Of a stretch of 64,000 nucleotides of DNA, positions 10,658 through 21,737 are shown piece by piece. The DNA lies in NCBI GenBank assembly GCA_963575745.1, contig CAUYUJ010019348.1, forward strand, positions 62,001 through 126,000. Reading direction: 5' to 3'. The notes beneath the pieces are model-generated. The model was not told the origin of the DNA. It made no database searches and saw only the letters and a list, made by a program, of their open reading frames with translations. Numbering within the stretch: position 1 is the stretch's first letter; each line of letters opens with the position of its first letter. The position numbers and the translations under genes were made by a program. The stretch is from Prorocentrum cordatum (taxonomy: Eukaryota; Sar; Dinophyceae; Prorocentrales; Prorocentraceae).

Positions 10658-11760
10658 AAGATTTGGCTCAATATTTGGTTCAAGCGAGGGCGAGAGCGAG
10701 CTGGGACCACATCGAACACGTCGACTCCCAAGGGGGTCATCTCTTCTCCCGATTCGAAGAAGCATAAGGGTGAGCGTTTATCGCAGGAGCAAAAGATCGA
10801 TAAAATGTTCGACATGATGACCGCGATGCAGGACCAGATGCACAGCATGAAGAACACAGCCCAGATCGCCAACGATACGGCCTGGAGGGCCATGGGGGAG
10901 GTTGCGAAAGTCAAGTCGGATCTCGAGGCGGTCAAAACAGGTATTAAATCTCTTCGGGACGATTTACCAGGGCTGGTGAAAACCATCGTTGCGGGGGTTC
11001 CGTCGCCCTCCGCACCCACACAAGACAATCGCATCAGGGTTGTCTCCCAAGGAATTCGCGAACTGCAGGTCATCGCGAAGGGCCTAAAGGAGCACCAGGA
11101 CGAGGACGATGCGACCAACCAGGTCAAGGGCACGATCAAGGAGCTAGGCGTGGAGTCCAAGGTGGCTAACGTTTTCGTGTTTTCGGATCCGTCTGGGGCG
11201 GGAGTCATTGAATCCAAGAGCAGTGCATCAAAAATTGGCTTCCTCCAGGAGGCCAGGCTCTCAGAAACTAAATGGGCCAACGGTGATGGCATGTACTTTA
11301 CGAACAACGTCGATATCCAGAAAAGGACAATCGACAAATAACTAGGCCAGGTTAAGCATCAACTGCACCAGACAGACCATGACCTGAACAACACTCGCAT
11401 CAAGTGGGACGAGGAGCTCGTCGAGCTTGCCTGGAACACTGCGGTTTGGTACGAGGGGGGGGCGTCATGAAGTACCAGGGCAAAGGCTTGAAGGTGCAGG
11501 CAGGCGTTGGGGAGTACATGGGCACGTGGCTCAATAAGGTCACTTCCGGAATACAGCGAAAAGTTCTCGTTGAGGGGCTTTCGCGATGTGCGCGGGGAAG
11601 GTGATTTTCAGCATGCACTCCGAAGTTCTGGAGGTGGAAGAGGTTCCTATGGCAGCGTCTGTGGAGACGTCCCATTGGCATATTTACGAAACGCACAGCC
11701 TGTTGACAAAAGCGCAGTGGGCGATGAGGGAAACAGTATCTAGCAGAGGGGTGAATTCAA
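10658..11760 (+). pseudogene. LINE ORF1-like coiled-coil protein, broken
   Basis: An open frame runs from about 10658 through a Lys/Ser-rich stretch. A helical region (10805-11000) follows, with Met/Gln/Lys heptads like an ORF1 coiled coil. Next is a region containing VANVFVFSDPSG and YFTNNVDIQKR that could be an RNA-binding fold, which I infer only from its place. A TAA at 11339-11341 interrupts it. The same frame continues (KHQLHQTDHDLNNTRIKWDE) until an 8-G run near 11456 shifts the frame, and a second shift lies near 11585. The last part ends just before the EEP domain. Most likely the RNA-binding ORF1 partner of the LINE, now non-functional. Confidence 0.6.
10660..10684 (+). other. Two tandem spliced-leader-like relics
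   Basis: Three bases inside the LINE, GATTTGGCTCAA (10660-10671) is followed directly by TATTTGGTTCAAG (10672-10684). Both resemble the 3' half of the dinoflagellate trans-spliced leader, which ends in ATTTTGGCTCAAG. Known biology: dinoflagellate mRNAs receive this leader by trans-splicing, and retroposed copies keep truncated relics, sometimes in tandem. The position, at the exact 5' end of a duplication-flanked LINE, fits reverse transcription of a trans-spliced transcript. Confidence 0.6.
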
Positions 11761-11761
11761 T

Positions 11762-12530
11762 TTGCAGGTGTACCATTTAAATGTAAGGGGTCTTATGCCG
11801 GACAGCCGGCTCGATGAGCTGCTCTGCGAGCTTGGGCCGCTCAACTGGGATTTCGTAGCCTTGAACGAAACATGGCGACCGGAGACCAGCGAATATTTTG
11901 AGTGCGAGGGCGGACATGTCTTTGCAGGCAGCGGTGGGTCACAAGGGGCTGCTGGAGTAGCAATCTTGATACGCAAGAGATGGGCAAGAAGCATGTACAA
12001 ATGCATGCACACATCTAACCGCATGGGATACATATATATATATATATATATCCCCAGTGTGGTTGTTCAAAGCTTCGTATTGTTGCTGCATACTTTCCGC
12101 ACTCTGGTTATGCAGGCTGCCACGCGCAAGCTCTATATGATGGACTCTGAGCTTCACCGAGAGGCTAAGCACAAACGCATGCATTTCGCCCTTGCTGGGG
12201 ACTTCAACGCGCAGGCGGGGAACAGGGGGGGCGGCGACGTCGAGAAGTGCTTAGGGCCATGCGGCATGCTGGTTTTGCACCGACAGGCCCAGCATCTCCA
12301 ACGCGATGTTCTCGAAGAAGGCTCGTTTTAGAGTCACGCATTGTGGCCCGAATGGCAACCAGCGCCAGATTGATTACATGTTGGTGGATTTTTCAGTCTT
12401 GCCTAAAGTGGTCGATTCGTGCTCCAGCGACGAACTGAACGTGGGCTCCGATGCGTTTTGCCAGAAAGCCCGCGTCCAAGAAGAAAAGGAAGCCGCGCCA
12501 CAATCGGCGGACTGCGCGAAATAATGTGGA
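11762..12530 (+). pseudogene. LINE EEP endonuclease domain, broken
   Basis: Apurinic-type endonuclease used by LINEs to nick the target. Visible landmarks in order: the LNVRGL strand (11777), FVALNETW with the catalytic Glu (about 11850), GVAILIRKRW, a PHSGY block (about 12098), AGDFNAQ with the GDFN motif (about 12198) and RQIDYMLVD (about 12366). A (TA)n microsatellite at 12030-12050 and at least two frameshifts move the reading frame between these blocks. The final motif, normally Ser-Asp-His, reads Ser-Asp-Ala at 12447-12455, so the catalytic His is gone. It joins the RT region downstream through frameshifted linker sequence (12530-12790). Confidence 0.8.
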
Positions 12531-12791
12531 TCCCAAGCGCTTCGCTGACGAGGCCCGCGTCGCCGGCAGCTCGGTGGAACTTACTATGGACCCAGATGCG
12601 GATTGCAAGCGCATCGCAGAATTCTCGGTTGAGTCGGCTTCGCGCGCGCGCGCGTTGACAGAGGTGAAGGGCCCCAGTTTCACGACGACGCGGAGTTGCA
12701 GAGTTTGCTTGCGCCACGGCGGCTGCGCAGCAACCATGACGGACAGCAGCGAGCAGCCTTGAGCAAGAATATTCGAAAATAAGTTCGGCAT

Positions 12792-13681
12792 TTGAGGAGA
12801 ACGAGGATTCCCGCTCGCATTGAAGAGGCCCTTACTAACTCCAGGGGCACGAAGAGCATCCCAAATATCAAGACGATCAAAAAGAAACAGTTCATCACGC
12901 ACATGACAGACAACGCCGGCGAGACCCGGACGGATCGCCAGAGCATTGCCGATGCGTTCTCAGATTTCTATGCCGCGCTTTACATGTCTGCCAGAACAGC
13001 GCAAGACAAGGACGATGATGGACCCAGCTTAGTACCCGGCAACGTTTCACCCTTCACACTGGCAGAGTTGCGGGAGCAGCTAAAAAGCCACAAGAATGGG
13101 GCGCGTTGCGATCAGGGCGGCATTTGTGCCGAGATGTTGAAACATAGTGGCGGCACCATGGAGACTCTCTCTTTGGATTTGTACAATAACATTATTTCGC
13201 CGACTGCCCTTTCGCCCGGATCCTGGAAGCATTCAGTTGCGACAGTGCTGCACAAATCTGGGGGCTCTGCAGACGCCAAGAACTACCGGCCAATCGCAAT
13301 TATCCCTCTGCTGCACAAGCTGTCTGCCAATTTGCTGCGCGGCAGGCTTTACCCGCTCTTGGATAAACATCAAAACATGGGCCAGGCCGGCTTCAGAAGA
13401 GGCTTCGGCGCAGTTCATCATATGTTCTTTGCGCCGCTTCTTCAGGAAAAGTGCCGCGAATGGAAACGGCAATTGTGGATCGCAGCGCTGGACGTCAAGA
13501 CGGCGTTCGATTGCGTCGAGCACACATGTTTGCGGCAAGCTCTTGCAGAACAGCGCGTTCCTCCCGGGTGCACATTGCTCCTCCAGAAGCTCTGCGCAGG
13601 GCAGACTGCCAGAGCGCGAACGGATTGCATGAGCAAGCCTTGCGATATTCATCGTGGCATTAAGCAAGGGGGCCCCTCAGC
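12792..13681 (+). pseudogene. LINE reverse transcriptase, N-terminal half
   Basis: First half of the RT. In one open frame are SWKHSVATVLHKSG and KNYRPIAIIPLLHK (fingers, motifs 1-2), QAGFRRGFGAVHH, motif A ALDVKTAFD with the first catalytic Asp (about 13489-13515), and motif B GIKQGGP (about 13655-13675). The frame leaves RT sequence immediately after GIKQGGP, where the giant TIR element begins at 13682. The codons that should follow (LSTLLFNSLLG) are found at 35360. The extension of this frame to 13844 is chance reading into the insertion. Confidence 0.92.
13674..13681 (+). repeat. Left 8-bp target-site duplication of the giant element
   Basis: CCCTCAGC; the partner CCCTTAGC is at 35358-35365 (7 of 8 identical). 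An 8-bp duplication is typical of hAT and of Kyakuja-Dileera-Zisupton DNA transposons. Confidence 0.75.
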
Positions 13682-13717
13682 TATTAAGGAAAGCTTCGCA
13701 GGGGGCCCAGGGCGCAT
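13682..13717 (+). repeat. Left terminal inverted repeat
   Basis: 36 bases pairing with 35322-35357 at 29 positions. Inside it the two ends diverge completely. A 17-C run follows at 13739-13755. Confidence 0.85.
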
Positions 13718-13755
13718 CCAGATCCAGTTCCCATGCATCCCCCCCCCCCCCCCCC

Positions 13756-14786
13756 GCCCATGCCCGATTCGCGTCGCACGCCCCCATGGATTTCTCTTCG
13801 GTCGACGAGACCATCGGCGTCATCTCCCCACCGAACAACAATGATTCGTCCTCCTCAAAGCAAGACTTTGGTCTCGAGGGCCCTCGGCCTCCTTCTCCCC
13901 CCCCTCCTCCAGGGATGGGAGGGATGGGGCAGGATGTCACATGTTGACGCGGGCGCACCTAGCTTGCGTCCCCCCTTCCCCCCCTTCTCCTTCCCTCCTC
14001 CACCTCTCGTCCTCGCCCTCGTCCTCGTCCTCGTCGTCGTCGTCGTCGTCGCTCCCCTATCGTCCTATCCTCCTCCTATCCTCCTCCTCTTCCTCTGCCT
14101 CCTCCTCTTATCCTCTTATATTTCTATCCTCCTCCTCCCCCTATCCCCCTATCCGCCTCGCCTCCTCCTATCTTCCTATCCTCCTACCCTCCCATCTTCC
14201 TCCTCATCCTCCTCCTCATCCTCGCTTCCTCGCTCCCCTATCCTCCTATCATCATCCTTCTATCCTCCTCCTGTCCCCCTCCTATCCTCCTCCTCGCTCC
14301 CCTGTCCTCCTATCCTCCCCCTATCTTCCTATCCTCCTCCTCCTCCTCGTTCTCCTCCTCCTATCCTCCTCCTATCGTCGTCGTCGTCTTCCTCCTCCTC
14401 CTCCTCCTCCTCCGATCCTCCTATTCCCTTCTCGTCCTCCTCCTCCTCCTCCTCCGATCCTCCTCCTCCTATCCTCCTCCTCCTCCTCCTCCTCCTCCTC
14501 CTCCTCCTCCTCCTCCTCTTCCTCCTCCTATCCTCCTAGATCTCCTTCCTCTTCCCATTCTCCTCCTCGCTCCCCTTCCCTCCCGCTCCGTCGTCGTCCT
14601 CGGTCCGAGGGCCTCTAGGGCCTCGTCGTCCTCGGTCCGAGGTCCGAGGGCCTCTAGGGCCGCTTCCCTCCATCCCCTTCCCTCCCGCTCCTCTCCCTCC
14701 TCCTCGCCGCCGTCGTCGTCGGTCCGAGGGCCTCTAGGACCTCGGGGAAGCCCCCCAGCGGGGGCCCGGGCCCCGCCGCGGGCCCG
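13756..14786. other. Left subterminal region: TCC/TCG polypyrimidine tract
   Basis: From about 13970 to 14590 the plus strand is almost purely pyrimidine (TCC, TCCTAT, TCG units). At 14600-14745 a GGTCCGAGGGCCTCTAGGG unit occurs three times. Long frames on either strand here are low-complexity artefacts. The promoter of the following gene may lie here, but I see no defined element. Confidence 0.8.
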
Positions 14787-17700
14787 ATGGACCTCGCCGC
14801 GCTCGGGCTCGCCGACGTGGCCCGCCAGGCGGCGAGGCCGAGCGGCGGGCTGCGGCGGCGCGTTGGCAACGCGTTGCCGCAGCAGGACGGATGGGTAAGA
14901 AACGAGGACGACGAGGAGGTCGGAGGAGGAGGAGGAGGAGGAGGGCGACGACGACTGCGAGGATAATGAGGAGCAGCCGCAGGATAAGGAGGGGAAGAGA
15001 AGGGGGGGAGGAGGGAAGGGGGACGGGGACGAGGATGAGGATGATGATGAGGAGGAGGAGGAGGAGGAGGAAGAGGCTCGGGGCCCGGGGCCCCCTGGCC
15101 TTCGGGGGCCCTCCGACCCCTCGTCGACGCGGCTGGACGCGGCTCGTGAAACTGGTGCGCTCGGACCCCAGGAGGGGTCCAGGGCCCAGGGGTCCAGGGT
15201 CCAGGGTCGTCGTCGTCGTCGCCCTCCCACGCCCTCCGAAGGTCGTCCTGTGCTCCTGGGAGGCGGCGCGGCGCGCGAGCGCGGGCCGCGTGGACGGCCA
15301 CGCGCTGGCGTGGGGGCTGGTGACCATCAGCCAGGTCGCCCGGACTCGTCTAAGGGAGGTGGGAGGCAGTGGGAGGGAAGGGAGAAAGGGGGAGGGAGTG
15401 GAGGGAGTGGAGGGAGGGATGGTAGAGAGGGGATGGGGGGGTGACAGGATGGAGAGAGGGAGAAGGGGTCGGAGGGAGGGGGGGAGGGAGAAGGGGAGGG
15501 AGAGTTGATGGAGGGAAAGGGAGGACGGAGGCGAGAGATGGAGGAGAGGGTGGAGAGATGAGGGAGGCGAGGACTTGAGTTTCGCCCCAGGTTTTCAAGC
15601 TCGACGTCGGCTCCGATGGGGTCCGAGTCGGCGCGGCAGCGCGGCTTGTTGGACATCGGCTCCCAGGCGGACTCGTTCGTGTGGGTGGTGCAGCCCGCCA
15701 GCCAGCGAGCGCTTCCAGCAGCCGTGGAGTTGCCAGCCACCGCTTCCAGGAGGTGGGGCCGCGTGGCTCGTCTGGAGCTGCGCGCTCGTGTTGAGCTAGC
15801 TCGATCGTTGCAGGTGGCCGACGACGACGAAGACGAAAACGACGGCGACGACGGCGACGGCGGCGATGACGAAGACGACCATTCGCCCTCCGCTCCCTCC
15901 TGCTCCTCCTCCTTCCTCTCCTCCTTCCCCTCTTCCCCCTTCCTCCTTTCTCCTCCTCCTTCCTCCTCTCATCCTTTTCCTCCAGCTTCCTCTCCCCCCC
16001 CGCTCCCGAGGGGAAATTGTAGGAGGCCAGTGGTAGGTCGGGTGGGTTTGGACAGGTAGGAAGGGACGAAGTAGGAGGAAGAAAGGGGGGGGGGGGAAGG
16101 AAGGAGGATGAAGGAGGATGAGGGGAAGGGGGGGAGGATGTGGGGCGGGCCCCGCCGCCGCGATGCCGCCCGGCCGTCAGGCGGCGATTGGGGGCATCGA
16201 CAAGTGCTTCAGGACGCACGGCGACATCGGCCAGGCCGCAGCCTCGGGCAGGGTCTTGTTCATTGTCAGCGATGGGAGCAGCGTGAGAGAGATGGGGATC
16301 CCGATTCCGACTGCCGTCTCCGCGCCCCCGGCCCTTCCCGCCGCTGCGCTTGCTGATCCCCCCGAGCGTTTCGACATCTCTGAGTTGCTCTCGCTCTCTC
16401 CACTCGCGAGCGTTTCTGACAAACACTGGCAGCCTCAGCGGTGCAAAGAGTATTCCCCCGAAATCTTGATCAAATGCTGGAAGCTCCGAACGACGCTTCT
16501 ATCGCGCAGGACAAATCTGACAGATGTTTTGCATATGGCCCTGGATCTTGCAGCCCCCCCTGTTCCGAGGGGCGAAATTGTTCGGAAATTCCGCAGGGGT
16601 GAATGAAAGTTGCCCAGCGCCGCAAAGATGGACTCAGTTGGAAGGCGCGCCAATAGCTGCCAGATCCTTTACCAAAGAGAGTTGCATCGATATCGAGGGT
16701 TCCCCCGCCAATGGATGGCGGATGCGTCGCCGCAGGGTGGCTGCAACTTTTACGCGGTAACGGAGCCCAGGGTTTCCTTCACTCTCAAAGCGACTGTTTC
16801 CGACAAAATCATTTGTATGAGGGACAGCTTCGAGACTCGATACCTCCCCTTGCTGACCCTGGGGCACGGTGCGACAAGCCTCATATACAAAGGATTGGCA
16901 GCCCAACACGCCATCGCCCTAGAGCGCGGCACATGGGAAACATTCGACAAAGCCCGATACGAAATCAGAACATGGACGAGTGACCAGGGTAGAGAAGCTG
17001 AACTCGTAGACTGCCCGCTCTTGGATGGGAGGCTGTCCGACATTGTTGCTGCGATTACGAAGATTCGGACGGGCGAGGTACACATCAATTCGGCTGTTGG
17101 GCGATGTGCGTTTTTCCTCCCGTTGGCAATTGGAATCCCCGATGCTCTTCACATACTTTACAATTCTTTGGGGCGCGCAGTCACGGCGCATCCCACTTGG
17201 AAGCAGGCAGAGAAAAGGTTTCGGGCCCTGGCGAATTTGTTAGGAAACAAAGACCTCCGCAGTAGACTGCGCATGACATGCATGGACCACGAGTTTCAGA
17301 GAGATGTTCTTGATATGTGGTCTGTCAGTGGGCACTTCAACTGGAAGTGGGAATACATGGAACAGTTCGCAAGCCAACTATGCAAAGTACTTCCCGTCAT
17401 CCGAGGGTGTTGGGACAAGGGCAAGATGCGATCGGGCTCCGACAACCTGGAGGTCCCTGGGCGTCGGGGGTTTTGAAATTGGGGGTGTCAGACGAAACGC
17501 TTTTGATATTTTTTCGAGGCCCGAGGCGGGCTCGAGGGGGGGCCCGAGAGGGCCTCGCGACTGGCCAAGTAGGGCCACCAAAGGGGCCCAAGATGGTTTT
17601 TTTGTGTTATATATATAAATACATATATATATATATACATATAAAAAATTTTATTAAAAAATATACTTTATATATATATATATAAAAAGGCCTCAGGATT

Positions 17701-20700
17701 TTCGGGTCCTTCTATTCCTCCTCCTCCTCCTCCTCCTCCTCTTCCTTCTCCTCCTCCTCTTCCTTCCTACTCGCTCCTTTACTCGTCCTCCCCCCCTCCT
17801 CCTTCATCGCCCCCCGTGTCCGTCTCCTCCCCCTTCTCCTTCCTACTTGCTCATGTACTCTCTCCTCCTCCCTTGCCCTCCCTTTCTTCCCCTGCCGCCC
17901 TTAGCCTCTCTGCCCGTCTCCTTCGCCTCTTGCTGACCTTCCGCCGCCGCCTGCAGGTCACCGTCATCGACGAGTTCCATCTCGCTATGCACGACGATAG
18001 CCTGCCGGCGCACACTCAGTTGCTGTGCGGGGTCTGCGTCGGCTTGGGGAAGCAGGCATCTTGGTTCGGGGGGTGCCGATGCCATGAGTGGATCCTCAGA
18101 GACCCCGACGCGGCCCCTAGCCAGAGATGGCGGAAGTACGAGGCGCTCTCAGCGAATTGCATTTGGAAAGGAAGGGGGCTGATAGAGTTGTCACATGGTC
18201 ATATTGAAACCACATGTAGATATATCAACGAATACACATCTCATGGGCTGCAGCAAGGTTTGGCCAACACTCTTGCGGGTGAGCGGGGTCGACTAGTTCA
18301 AATGGAGGCCGACCTCAAGCGAGAGATTACGAACGAGATTCGAAGTAAATTCCAATTTGCCGTGGAATTGCCATATTCGTTGGTGGCCGCATTGGGGGCC
18401 AAGCATGCGAGGTATCCAGCTGAGGACCCGCGGGGCACAATCTTTCACGCCCCCATCCCCCCCGCCCCCCGGCCACGCCACGGGCGGGGGCAAGGTGGTG
18501 GAGGAGCAGGAGGAGGAGGGGGAGGGGGAGGAGGAGATGGAGGAGGAGACGAAGACGGAAGGATAGGGGTTAGAAGGATAAGGATTCGAGGCTAACAATA
18601 AGGAGACGCAAGTGGGTGTGCCCTCCCCATTATCCTGCTTCTTCTGCCCCCCATCCTGCGCCGCCGCCCTATCACTACCCCCCCAGCCCCAACTCAGTCT
18701 CCTCATTTCCGCGACCCCCCGCCCAGGATTGCAGGCGACTGGTCAGAGCGAGCCTGGCAGAGAGGGACCGCGTGGTTGCGGCTGGCGAGGCCGAAAAGCT
18801 CCACCGTGTGACGCGCCATCTCATCCTCGGCGCGGACAACATGCTGCGGCAGGGCATTGAGAGGTTCGCACATGGGGGGGATCTCTCGCCCGATGTCGAA
18901 TGGGAGCTGCTACAATACGCCCTTGGACTTTCCGTGCCCCGCCGAGTGGAAGGAGCGCACGCTCAGATAAGAATATGGCAGCGTAAGAAAATACGGACGA
19001 GCCCATGTCTCCTCAACGAATCTCTGAACAAGACGGCAGTGCTGAAATTGTTTGACTCAGATCCAGATTTCCACGCATTTGTTTGCAAGCACCTTCAGAG
19101 GAGTAGATTGGCATGGCAAACTCCAATGCACACAGTGCCCCCGAACGAGAGATGGCGTTACAGAATATGCGGCAAGGAAAGAGCGCGGTGGGCGGATATC
19201 TATATGTTTTCACCAGAATCTCAACATCGTGCGATTGGGGGCCAGACTGCTGTACATCGTCATTGGGTTGCGTCTACCGCTTCAACTCTAGAGCCATCCA
19301 CCACTCCGCCCTCGAGCTCGCCTACATTTCCTCGCATGACGAGTTTTCTGAAGAGTCGCTTGGAAGTCCCTGGAGTTGTATTCTCCCTACCACTTCAGAT
19401 TTTCAATGATTGCGTTTTCGAGGCATCGGACCCGAGCCCTGTCCTGGAAGCACTGCCAGATCCAGCGATGCAACTCGATTGCCTAGTCGAGGTTCAGAGA
19501 GAGCCAGTGGGCCACGACGATGCTGCGGATCATCAGCACTTCCAAGTTGTGAATGCCCGGCCCGAAGATCAGAAGTTCATGAAAGTTGCTCACAAAAGCT
19601 CGGTCAGATGCACGATTGTCGTCACTCGCCTTCGACGCACAGGGGACAACACGTTTCGGTTCGACGACGGCGTGCCCTTGCACATGGACTTGCGCCACCT
19701 GTGCACAGACGACAGGGCGCGCCAGCTGCGCGGCTGGACGGCCGCCCCCGGCGCCGCCCTGGCGACCATCACCGAGGCCAGTCGTCCATTTATGTGCCCT
19801 CTGTCCTTCACGCGCGCACACGCGCGCACACTCTCTCTCTATCTTTCTCTCCACCCACTTCCCTCCCCCTCCCCCTTCTCCCCAGTTCGCCCTCCTCCAT
19901 ACTTCCCCCCCCTCGTTCCCCCCCCCCTTCCCGCTTCCCTCCCCTCCCCGCTTCGCCCTGCCAGCGCCGCGGCTCCTCCTAGGCGGCCGAGCGGGACTTC
20001 AGCGCCGCCCTCGCCACCGTCGGCGAGGATCCTCCTGCGGGGCCGAAGTGCGCCAAGGATGGCGAGGGAGCGAACGACGGAGAACGAAAGAGTGGAGGAG
20101 GAGGAGGAGGAGGAGGTGGCGGAGGAGAGGAGGAGAGAGGAGGGAGGAGGGGAGAGGAGTCTGGAGGAGGAGGGGGGAGAGGACGAAAGGAGGATATGAA
20201 AAGCCCAGCATTTCGTTTTTGCCCCCCCCCACCCCCTCCCCCAGAGGGCCCCGAGGGCTCCGGAGGCGGCAGAGATTCCCAAACCTCCTCGTCCGCCACC
20301 GCCGCCCCCCCCCCGCCCCCCCTTTGGCCAGGGGGGTTCGGGGCGTTCGGTGAGCAGCTTCGCCCAGCTCCCAGGTCGTCCAGTACCTCGCTGATCACGG
20401 CGCCTTGGGGTTTGTTGGGAGAGAGTTGCCTTATTGGGGCGTCATCGAGGCCTTGGACGGCGTGGACGCTCATGTCCTTGAGGGGATGCTCTTAGGAGGC
20501 CTGCTTCGTCGAGAGACTGATGAGCTGCTGAACGACTTTGTGTATGTTCCCCTGGAGAAGGTCAGATGGGAGTGTCGAGTTAGCTCGTCGAACCCCACGC
20601 CGCTGGCGCTCATGCCCAGTGGCCGTCGTGCAGGGCGCCTGTCCAAGTATGACCTTGCCCTGGAGCTCACGTCGTCTGGATGGGCCATTGGATGGTGGGC

Positions 20701-21470
20701 CAGAGCCACTTGCGCCATGCGTTCCTGGTGGGCCCAAAGTTCTTTCTCGTACTATGGTGCTTCGCAGTGCCTCTTACTATTTGGCATTGTGCAGTTGCGA
20801 TGACACATTCAAGCGCGATGGAGGTCAGATACTTCACGGCAAAGTTGCAAACTACAACCAAGGCTTGTTGAGTTTACCTAACTTGCATGGCTTCCACGAC
20901 AGGGATGACTTCCTGGCACTGACTGACAAGGACTTCGGGCGCATTGCAAAGGGAGGTGACGCCAAGGTAGATCTCCTCGCGCTGCCTGCTCCAGACGTCC
21001 CGAAGCCCCTGCCGTTGGTGGACATGGCGCCCGCGGAGCTGGAGGACGGTGGCGGTGCCCCGGGCGGTCCCTTGTTGGCGATTGAGGATACGGACCATGC
21101 CGGGGGGCCAGACATGGGCGAGGCTGCCATCGTCGAGATGCTCGGGGGTGCGGTCGAGGGCGCCGTTGTGCATCCTCCTGAGTTGAAGGATCGCAAGTTC
21201 CTCGGGATGAAGGTGAACTACGACAACTTCACTCACAAGTCGGGGAGGCGCCGTGCCTACATCACGTGTCCCAATAGGGATTGCCACCGCGCGTGCTTCC
21301 GCTGGACGACGATTGATCTGTATCCAGATGCACGCACTTGCGCAGCGAGCTTGTTCGCTTGGGCTTTGGCGCACGACCGTTTCGAGGGCGACGAGGCGAA
21401 GGTTCAGCATCAGGCCCACCACCCGTCGGAGGCCGAGGTCAACCACGTGCTGCACAGCATGCCCGAGTGA
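14787..21470 (+). pseudogene. DDE-like candidate transposase, multi-exon, damaged
   Basis: Large gene of a family I recall as massively multi-copy in dinoflagellates. Early exons are tentative (14787-about 14890, about 15240, about 15595). Well supported are about 16160-17452, 17957-18424, 18727-19776, 19983-20027 and 20375-21470, all joined in phase by GT-AG, GA-AG, GC-AG and GA-AG introns. Acidic residues sit in a DDE-like order: Asp in WMADASPQGG (16721), Asp in WTSDQGREAEL (16982), then about 390 mostly helical residues with IGIPDALHILYNSLG and GGCRCHEW, then Glu in RRVEGAHAQI (18949). The C-terminal part has GGPKVLSRT and CPNRDCHRACFRW. Damage: an in-frame TGA at 16604 and a one-base frameshift near 20697. 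Its location inside a TIR element makes a transposase role likely; this is inferred, not proven. Confidence 0.6.
17453..17956 (+). other. GT-AG intron with AT-rich island
   Basis: Joins NLE to VTVIDEF in phase. Both borders read AG then GTC. It contains a TATATA-rich island at 17608-17690, unlike any other part of the element, then a TCC tract before the acceptor. Confidence 0.75.
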
Positions 21471-21737
21471 ATGATACTCCCATGGGCCGCGGCTTTTTTT
21501 TCCAGCGTTAGGGATTGCTGCTAATTACCAGAGCTGCATGGCGCAAAAAGTTTCGCGCTGAAAACATGTTCGCGACGATGGCTACTCCAGGGCTCCAGGA
21601 ACCCCGTGGACCAGAGGCGAGTATCATTGGTGGCATTGAGGCTCAAGGTGGTCACGATTGCCTCATGCGATCATATCTCAATGCAGATTGCATCTTTTAC
21701 ATTCTACTTGTTTCTTCATGTTGGCCAGGCTGTGGCT

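Noticed and set aside
13733-15327. Several 200-270 codon frames on both strands
   Set aside because: Generated by TCC/GGA and GC-rich low-complexity DNA; only the short piece from the ATG at 14787 looks like a possible exon.
16604-16606. TGA read as selenocysteine
   Set aside because: No selenoprotein context, no conserved Cys at this place, and no recognisable recoding element.
16599-16618. A 20-base mini-intron removing the TGA in the DDE-like gene
   Set aside because: It starts GT and ends AG but is far too short for known splicing here; a nonsense mutation is simpler.
18430-18600. Continuation of the exon ending at 18424 into a Gly-rich tail
   Set aside because: The frame becomes GGA repeat; an AG|GA donor at 18424 joins cleanly to DCRRLVRASL at 18727.
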